64,000 nucleotides of DNA from Anniella stebbinsi (taxonomy: Eukaryota; Chordata; Lepidosauria; Squamata; Anniellidae): the NCBI GenBank assembly GCA_029215795.1, contig JARDYH010000002.1:64085001-64149000 (forward strand), given 5' to 3'. The translations under genes and the position numbers were made by a program. Positions 56,541-64,000 of this stretch are shown one piece after another. A model generated the notes under the pieces. That model had not been told where the DNA came from. It searched no databases and worked only from the letters and a program-made list of their open reading frames with translations. Positions within the stretch are counted from its first letter, which is position 1, and every line of letters begins with the position of its first letter.

Positions 56541-59500
56541 AAATAAGACTATCCAAAGGAATATGCTGAAAATGTAATGCTTTTACACTTTATGCAATCG
56601 AGAATAACTGGATAAGATGCTGATAAAGACCTTTGCTGTTTATTTGCCAGATTTGTTAATGCTTTAATGAGTAAACAAAAGAATATTTGCACTCTAATTT
56701 TGGTGCATGGCTTTCTGTGGCATAGCAATTCCAAAAATAGAGTATGGGCATCTTCATTAAAAACCAAACTGTTTTTTGTCCCTGCTAGATGAGTCCCTAT
56801 TAATTGGTATCCAATATTCTATTTCTACTATGGGTTGATAGCTTTCCCCATGTTTTTGCAAGTTATGTGATATAAGCATTGCCAGAAGAAATGAAATTTC
56901 CCTTGAGTATATCCCTCATCAGCATAGCTTGAGTTAAATCTTTTAGGAATTATTCAGATGCACTCGACACAACTACTTTGGACTGAGATGCATAGAATAC
57001 AGAACACTGAAATATCCAAAGAACATTTAGATGCTATCAAACCATGAGGAATGTGTGACTTTGGTCATATAGTTGGTATATAATGGATTGCACTTCTGAT
57101 AAGACTATCTTCAGGCCTGCAGGGCAGGACGAACAATGGAGGTGATTTCAGCTCACATTCCTCCTGATAAAAATGAATTTCAGCTAGATGGGCTTCTGAG
57201 TCTTTCTAGCTGACTTACTGGCAGTGGTAGGTGACAGTGACAGAGAGGATGTAGGATCCTCGGAAGAACAGCCACTGTGGTGCTTTTGAGGGCATCTGGG
57301 AGGAGGCGGCATGGCCCAATCTTGGGTCCCTCCCCTTCCCAATATCATAGCAGTGCCTATGGTCTCAGGAGTGAGAATCCACCATATCCCCAGGGGCTAT
57401 AAGATTTTTCTATCCCTGCTCTCCCAGGGACCATAGGATTACTCTATTCAAATTCAATGCTATATACACCTTTATTAGGTGCGTTCTTATTATAGTTAGT
57501 GGGATTTCGGAGTAGATATGCACTAGGATTGTGCTACAATTTACTTTTTATCTTGCAAAAATCCATATTATTACAACAAGTGAAGTGCAGCATGGATACA
57601 TCACGCATCATCTAGCAGGAAAAATGTGTTGTATAAACTACTAATGAAATGCTGATATTTCTATCTACCTATTTTTCTCTTGATTCCTTATCTATGTACT
57701 TCATAAGTACCTCTAAAGTGGGGCAGGCATTGATACCACAGAACAGTGTGTAATGAACTTCTGTACCATAACATCTTCCAAATTTTCATTTATTGTATGC
57801 AAGGATCCCCTACGTCAGTACTTACTACCAGGTACTTTTAACTGGAATAAGCTCCAAACAGAGGGAAGCCAATAGTGGTTTTTGTTAGTCTCAGCATGAC
57901 TATCAAATGTCATAACCTTCTTTGCAGGATCTTCTGTTCTGTTTTTCCTCCATTAGTGTAGGTTTGGCATTTCCTCAGAAGATATAAATAGGAGCCTTAT
58001 ATTGATTAATGTATTGCTTTCCTCTGCCATAGGACACTGTTTCTTTAGTGTCTTGTTCTCAAACTATTGTGGTGGCAGAATTGATTTATTGTCCCCCTCC
58101 ACCTCCCCGCCTCCCACTATTCGTATAGGTTTTTCCTCTGTTAGCACTTCAATATTTTGAACTTCAGGTCTTTTAAACTCAAATTTTAAAATTGAGATTG
58201 AATGCTGAACACTAGAAGTCAGCTGCTTGGCTCCCCTTAGTTTCACACATGCTCATAACTACCTTAGTCAGTTACACATTAAAACATGATTTTCCTGCTG
58301 GTCACACCCAATGGATCCAACTAGCAGAGAATTCTGTCTTGGGCAATAGTTAAACAGTGTGCCTGAGAAGCTGCCAATATTAATCTGTGTTTGTCCCTCT
58401 GTTTGGTAGTCAAAGTTATATTGTATCTGAACATGCAAGCTTAATTTCTGCATAGCAACTACAAACAGATCTCAGTGAATTAATCTGATTTCCTCCTCCT
58501 TTTCTTCCCCATTTCTTAAAATGCGTTTAGCTGTTGTAGCATACTGTAGCAATTCCATGGATTTATTCACTCAAGGAACAAATGAACCATTTGTCAATTA
58601 TTAACACATGGCAGTAACATTCTTCCTAATTTAGGTTGTAGTCCTATACACACTTACCTCTACTGAACTCAAAGGGGCTTATTTCAGTTTAGACATGTAT
58701 AGAATTGCACTTTTAGAGTTCTTTACAACTGAAACTGCTGTAGCAGGTCTCATACATGCCTCTAAATTGTTTTGTTGTATTCTCTGGAACCAACTTAACG
58801 AGAGAAACAAGTACGTTAGCACATTATAGTGCTAGTGGCTTGAGCACATCTAGTTTAACAAATCAAATGTTATGCACTACAAATGCAAAGCTTGGTTTTT
58901 GCAGTAAACAGAAGAAAGCACACCCACCCCTTCTATGTAAGTGGAGAGTTAAGTGCATTAATGTTTGTGTTCGCCACTTTGTTCCTAACTTCCCAATGTT
59001 TTTTGCACAATATGTAGTAGTTGGTTGATACCAAATTGAGAAAGCAGCTTTCAGCTAAAGTTTCTAATGAACTGTATGTGTCTGGCAAATCTTTGACTTA
59101 CTATTGCTATTGAAGCAAATAATATGGAAGTAATGGAAATAACCGGATGTTTTTTATTTATATTTCCAACACCGTACTAAATTAGTGACAAACACACTTG
59201 CTGCTGGCAGTACCACTAGTACAGGTGTCACAAGAAATATGTTACAAACTTTTAAGAGTTTGCCAAACATCAAAATTGCTGTTTAAACAAAGGGATGTGC
59301 TTTCCACTTTTGTGCAGGGATGTTTCAGCCTGGGGTTATCCTGGAGACACAGAATCAGAGTTCAGGGTCAGTACAGTGTTTTCATTTTTTTCATATCCAT
59401 CGTGACAATTTGCACTTTACACAGCAGAAGATGCCTTTTTTGCATAAGTAAATTGTGTAAGTGTTAATTACTCTTCAGTGAAATACTGCATGCACAAATT

Positions 59501-61532
59501 TCAGCTATAGGACAGTATAGAAAAGCAATAAAAATGCAATAAAATTTTAAAAATATGTATTTGTTGGGGGACTGGCTTTTGGGCATAAAACCTGAAAGGC
59601 TTTCAGAATTTGATGATATTGCTCCTAGTACTTGCTCCTTGAAAACAAACATTTCCTACTCATCTCAAGTCAAGACATACAGCACAATAATTAGTCAAGG
59701 GCCACCAGCGTGTGTAGCTTTTGAATTTATTTTTAATGGCACTTGAGTTTGGGAACATAGAAGTGTCTCTGAGCATATAAATGCTTCACTCATTACTAAG
59801 TAACCAAACATCTGATGGGGGCCTGCACCACTGTCTCATAACCCATGTCTTTTTATGCATGAGCTCTGCCACTTTCTACAAATGAAGCTTGGATAGATTA
59901 GAAATTGCTACACCCCATCCTATATCGGGTTCTGGTGCCTTTATAGATCAGGAGTTGCCGTACCGAATACTCAGCGGTCCCCTCAACCTGGTGCTGCTGC
60001 AGTCTGTATTCTTGCCTGCCTGTTCTGGTGCAGAGTGTTGTGTGCCACAGGAAGTAGGTTTGGAAAAATAGATAAAAACAACATGAATGTGATTTTTGTA
60101 GCGGTACAGATCGTAATTTAAGGAAAAGAGAAGCACATCTGCTAGTGCCTATCTAACTCAAACTACCTAATTTTAAATGAAACTGATACCAAAATTGTTT
60201 AGGAACTACGTACATTTCTCCATGTATTTACTACCAAATGTGCCTCTTCTCTATAGATTGTATTCACAAAAATACTCAGCTGTGCAACTTCTAGTCTCAT
60301 TAGGCTCTGTCATTAAGTGCAGTCAGCTGGACCAGATGCATATAGCTGTCAAATTCTGACAAACCAATTTCTCTCTTCACAATAAATACATTCCTGTTTC
60401 TGACAACAGGCGATTACTATCAGTTCAAACAGTCTGGAAGGCATCCATGCCTTTTAAACATTGCTACTCTCTTTTGCTTGTTGCCTCCCCCCCCCCCCAG
60501 CCTTAATGTATATTATATCTCATAAATAAAAAACTTGACTATATTACCCCACTTGGTTTGAAAGCAGTTGTTTCTAGAATTTAGTTCTTTCCTCTTTTAC
60601 CATATTAGAAATAACTCAGCATTTTATCTATAGGTGATTTTTACTGTGTGGAATATATTCCTGTGGCTATAGTGAAATACATGCCTTTAAATGTAGAACT
60701 TCTCTTTCTCGAAAAGATTGAGACTTTAAAAAGTTAAGTTTAATCTTTCAGAGTTAAGCATGTTAAAAATTCTTACAATAGGAAAAGGCTATCTGAATAT
60801 TAAAGTTTTTTCTCTATAATCTCTGGTTGTATGTGCCTGGGGCAAAGAAGTGAGGGGGGTATTCAAGAAAATGTTGTTGTTTTAGGCAATACAATACTCC
60901 CCCTACTGGGCAAAAACAGTGACTTTAATATAAGAAAATAGGTCTGGTCATTGAATCGAAGCATCTTCCTTATATCTTCCTTATAAAGACGGGTGTGCAA
61001 ACTTCAGGCTGGCAGCATCTGTTTTACTCTTTACTAGAAGCTTAAGATCTTGATCCACTAACCAGAGCCAGGTGCAAAAGAAATATACTTAGGATGCAAT
61101 CTATGCCTGTTTAGTCCTGTAACTCCTAGCATTCCCCAGCCAGTAGGAACTGTTAGGACTCTTTTCTGATAAAATATGCACAGGATTGCTCCCTTAGAAT
61201 TAAAGAAATCTGAACCTGTGGATTTGTCGTCTTACTGCATTTATATGAGGCAAGTCTTCACTTTTACCTTTGCTTTTGGTTGCCCATGCTGCAAAGGAGA
61301 CGGAGTAGACCCCCCTAGCCTAGTGAGGCTAGTTCCCCTCCTTTTCCCTAACTCAAGCTTTGCTTACAGTATTAAAGCCTGTTTCGCAGTATGCTTTAAG
61401 TTCCACATTTCACAAATGTGTAATAACAAAATCTCAGACGTATCTTAAGTCTTTTATAACTAACCAAATTGCATTAAGGTTTGGCACAACGTGAACCAAG
61501 ATGCTTTTCCAGGCCTCTGTTTTTAACTGAAA
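56541..61532. other. Intergenic sequence downstream of TNFAIP8
   Basis: No further gene recognised. Short repeat pieces occur at about 57460-57540 (ggagtagatatgcactagga) and 58630-58715 (gtagtcctatacacacttac ... acatgtatagaattgcact), both of the short palindromic reptile repeat type. AATAAA-type signals at 60381 and 60525 have no associated gene. Confidence 0.5.
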
Positions 61533-63022
61533 GATACAGCTCCAGTGGGCCCAGGCCCTCCCACCTAGGTACTGTGTCAGTGAGCAGGTGAGGGAAAGTG
61601 GGCAGAGGGGCGGAGTAGCTGTGGTCTACAAGGACACTCTTAACCTGACCAGATTTCCTGTCTGGGAATTGAATCACATCAAGTGTGTGTACCTGAGCCT
61701 GAAGGCCAGGGATAGACTAGGGATTCTGTTAGTGTACCGGCCACCCCGCTGCCTATCAGACTCCCTGGCCGAGCTCACAGAATTGGTTCCGGAGCTGGTG
61801 TTGGAGTCATCCAGGCTTTTGGTCTTGGGTGATTTCAACATCCCATTCGAGGCCGGTTTGTCAAGTGCGGCTCAAGAGTTCATGGCATCCATGACAAACT
61901 TGGGCCTATTCCCACACATTCAGCAGGTCACACCCTTGGTGATGTTTTCAGTTCCAAACAGACAGATCTGTGGTGATAAATACCTCTGCATTGTCATGGA
62001 CAGACCATTTTCTGGTCAGGGTTAGTATCACAGCTACCCCCCGCCCCTGCAGGGGTGGCAGACCTATTCAGATGGTCCGCTCTCGAAGGCTGATGGATCC
62101 TCTTGTATACCAGGAAGCTTTAGAGGGTTCTATGGCTGGTATCGTCGACAATCCTATAGAAGCCATGGTCAATAGGTGGAATCAAGATCTAACTAGGGCT
62201 ATCGACACGAATGCCCCCAAACGTCCCCTCCGACCCACTTCCAATTGGGCACCCTGATATACAGAAGATCTCAGGGAGTTGAAGCGGGAAGGACAACAAC
62301 TGGAGCGCCGATGGTGGAAAACTTTACTTCTATCTGACAAGACACGACATAAAGAACGTCTTCGTTCCTATGGGGTGGCAATACGTGCAGCGAAGAAAGC
62401 TTTTTTCTCAGCGCACATCGCGTCTGTGAATTCGCGTCCAGCAGAACTGTTCAGGATGGTGAGGGGTCTGACCCAGGCGCCTTCCCCACTGAACCTGGTT
62501 TTCGAGCCTTTGGTAGTTTGCTATGATACGTTTAATGATCATTTCACAGATAAAATCTCTTGGATAAGGGCCAATTTAGATGCCGTTGTTATACCACAAG
62601 CTGACAATGAAGTGTTCAGCAACTCTGCGAGTAGGATTACACTGGCTCAGTTTCAGTTGGTGAGTACTGAGGAAGTGGACAAGCTGCTTGGACGAGTAAG
62701 GTAGTCAACTTGTCCTCTTGTCCTGTCCTTGGCTGGTTGCCCAGGGAGGAGATGCAATTAGACTACAAGTACAACATGTTATTAATGCATCTCTCGGAGG
62801 GGAATTTTCCACCATGTTTAAAAGAAGCGGTGGTACGGCCACTTCTAAAAAAGCCCTCCCTGGACCCCTTGGACCATAATAATAACAGACTGGTATCAAA
62901 TCTTCCATTTTTGGGCAAGGTGATCAAGAGGGCAGTTACCTTCCAACTCCAAGCAGTCTTAGATGATACAGATTTTCTAGACCCATTTCAAACTGGCTTC
63001 AGGGTGGGATACAGAGTTGAGA
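61533..63022 (+). mobile_element. L2 family 1, second copy, first part
   Basis: Homologous to the copy at 7535-10556, 5'-truncated at about 61533. It includes the endonuclease (LVYRPPRCLSDSLAELTELV near 61740, LVLGDFNIPFE near 61820, LSWTDHFLVRVSI near 61995), the linker (LFRMVRGLTQAPSPLNLVFE) and the start of the reverse transcriptase ([20 protein letters not shown]) up to 63022. Frame changes at about 61900-61990, 62260-62280 and 62700 break it. It is interrupted by 63023-63797. Confidence 0.85.
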
Positions 63023-63072
63023 CATTTTTGTAAACCGCCCAGAGAGCTTCGGCTATGGGGTGGTATAGAAGT

Positions 63073-63115
<43 letters not shown>

Positions 63116-63118
63116 GTA
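63023..63118 (+). mobile_element. L2 family 2 tail in plus orientation
   Basis: gtaaaccgcccagagagctt followed by cggctatggggtggtat is the family 2 terminal hairpin, here read in sense, followed by (AAT)n (63074-63115). Inserted in L2 family 1 sequence. Confidence 0.8.
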
Positions 63119-63137
63119 GTCAAGGAAACATAAACAA

Positions 63138-63719
63138 TGTTCCCCTGCCGTGGCGGACAAACCCCGTCCTGCCACCCGGTTCCCCAGCCAAACTGGCCTG
63201 AGCCAACACTTGAAATAACCACACAGAAAAGTAAGGACCAGAGCAAGTTTATTTACAGACTATACTAAGTTAAGGCCTTGGTCAAAGCAGGGAAAGGTTG
63301 TTGGGGAAGGGAATGGGAGGGGGGTGCAAGAGAGGTAGAAAAGGGTAGCAGCACAGAAAGGCACAAGCAATAAAACAATTGGGTCCCCAATCAATCAGGC
63401 ACACTCTTAAAAGTGCTAAGCAACCCCAAACCGAGCAGGCTTGTAAAACAATAAAAATCCTATCTATCACCCGGCTAAATCCAGCCAGACGGAGATCAGC
63501 TCTTCACCGTGCCTAGGTCCAAAGAGATATGATCTAACTGTTCCAGGCTTTCGTTTATCAGTCCTTTTCCCACCAGCCCTCCTCCCCTCCCACAGCCTGG
63601 GAAGCTAATCCTCCCTAACGGTCTTCAGCTGAACGTCGTTAGAAGCTTGCTCGTTAGTTGGAGCACCTGTTTCCCTCGGCTGGTACTAACCCGATAAGTA
63701 ACTCAGAAATATGTCAACA
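63138..63719 (-). mobile_element. Possible LTR of an LTR retroelement, minus orientation
   Basis: On the minus strand the block begins TGTTGACATATTTC and ends GGGGAACA, so it has TG...CA ends with TGTT/AACA termini. Just before its start lies a purine-rich tract (plus 63731-63745), as expected for a 3' LTR. A poly(A) signal AATAAA (plus TTTATT 63248-63253) lies about 470 bp into it. No partner LTR or coding domain is in view. Identity as an LTR is inference. Confidence 0.45.
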
Positions 63720-63797
63720 CATGAACTCATCTCCCTCCCCCCTCCAGAAGCATCAAGGCCTTCAGAAACTCCATGTCCTTCACAATAATAATAATAA

Positions 63798-64000
63798 TGG
63801 TCGCCTTAGTGGATGATCTCCACATGAGTCTTGACAGGGGGAGTGTCTCCCTGCTGGTACTTTTAGATCTCTCAGTGGCTTTCAATACCATCGACCATGG
63901 TATCCTGGAACACCTGAGGGGTTTGGGAATCTGGGGCACTGTGCTCCTGTGGTTCCGGTCCTACCTCTTGGGTAGGTTCCAGATGGTGATGCTTGTGGAT
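63798..64000 (+). mobile_element. L2 family 1, second copy, continuation
   Basis: The reverse transcriptase resumes at ggtcgccttagtggatgatc, matching 9219 onward in the other copy, with [23 protein letters not shown] sequence at 63860-63920. The element runs off the window edge before the YADD box. Confidence 0.85.

Noticed and set aside
60381..60530. AATAAA motifs as evidence of a further gene end
   Set aside because: They are in AT-rich sequence with no upstream exon in view; expected by chance.
1..64000. CRISPR arrays, operons or phage-like clusters
   Set aside because: No evenly spaced direct repeats with unique spacers and no bacterial gene organisation; this is vertebrate DNA.

Overview
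This window is nuclear DNA from a vertebrate, most likely a squamate reptile (lizard or snake). The evidence is one spliced vertebrate gene, many L2/CR1-type LINEs with reptile-style 3' tails, tRNA-derived SINE fragments, a degenerate Ty1/copia element (a class missing from mammals and birds but known in lizards, fish and amphibians), and many short inverted-repeat transposons. No species was identified. All calls come from reading the sequence; no database search was run.

The only cellular gene recognised is TNFAIP8 on the + strand. A short first coding exon (31578-31608) joins a large terminal exon (54536-55101) across a 22.9 kb intron. Splicing yields 198 codons, the length of the canonical human protein. 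A candidate promoter and 5' UTR lie just upstream (31272-31577), and a repeat-poor 3' UTR follows.

Layout. 1-7500: mostly unrecognised sequence with old L2 copies (2130-2990, 5325-6560), a CR1 end and a transposon with 3-bp target duplications (2409-2712). 7535-10556: a long L2 LINE (family 1) with endonuclease and reverse transcriptase, broken by frameshifts. 10557-17740: SINE pieces and simple repeats. 17746-19990: a decayed gene of an unusual multicopy-type protein with possible PIN/FEN-like nuclease motifs. 20000-28560: a minus-strand Ty1/copia element broken up by at least five later insertions, two of them LINEs with readable target-site duplications. 28563-29700: an old L2 interrupted by a younger one. 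The TNFAIP8 intron holds a hAT-like palindromic element (33001-34016), a long L2 family 2 copy including its 5' region (37229-39900), several inverted-repeat transposons, and a second L2 family 2 copy (46987-48360). 56550-61530 shows only a few short repeat fragments. 61533-64000 is another L2 family 1 copy, interrupted by a possible LTR-element end and cut off by the window edge.

The most informative part is 20-28.5 kb, where nested insertions give a relative chronology. Clean terminal inverted repeats with 3-bp target duplications recur at five places, in sequences that otherwise look unrelated.
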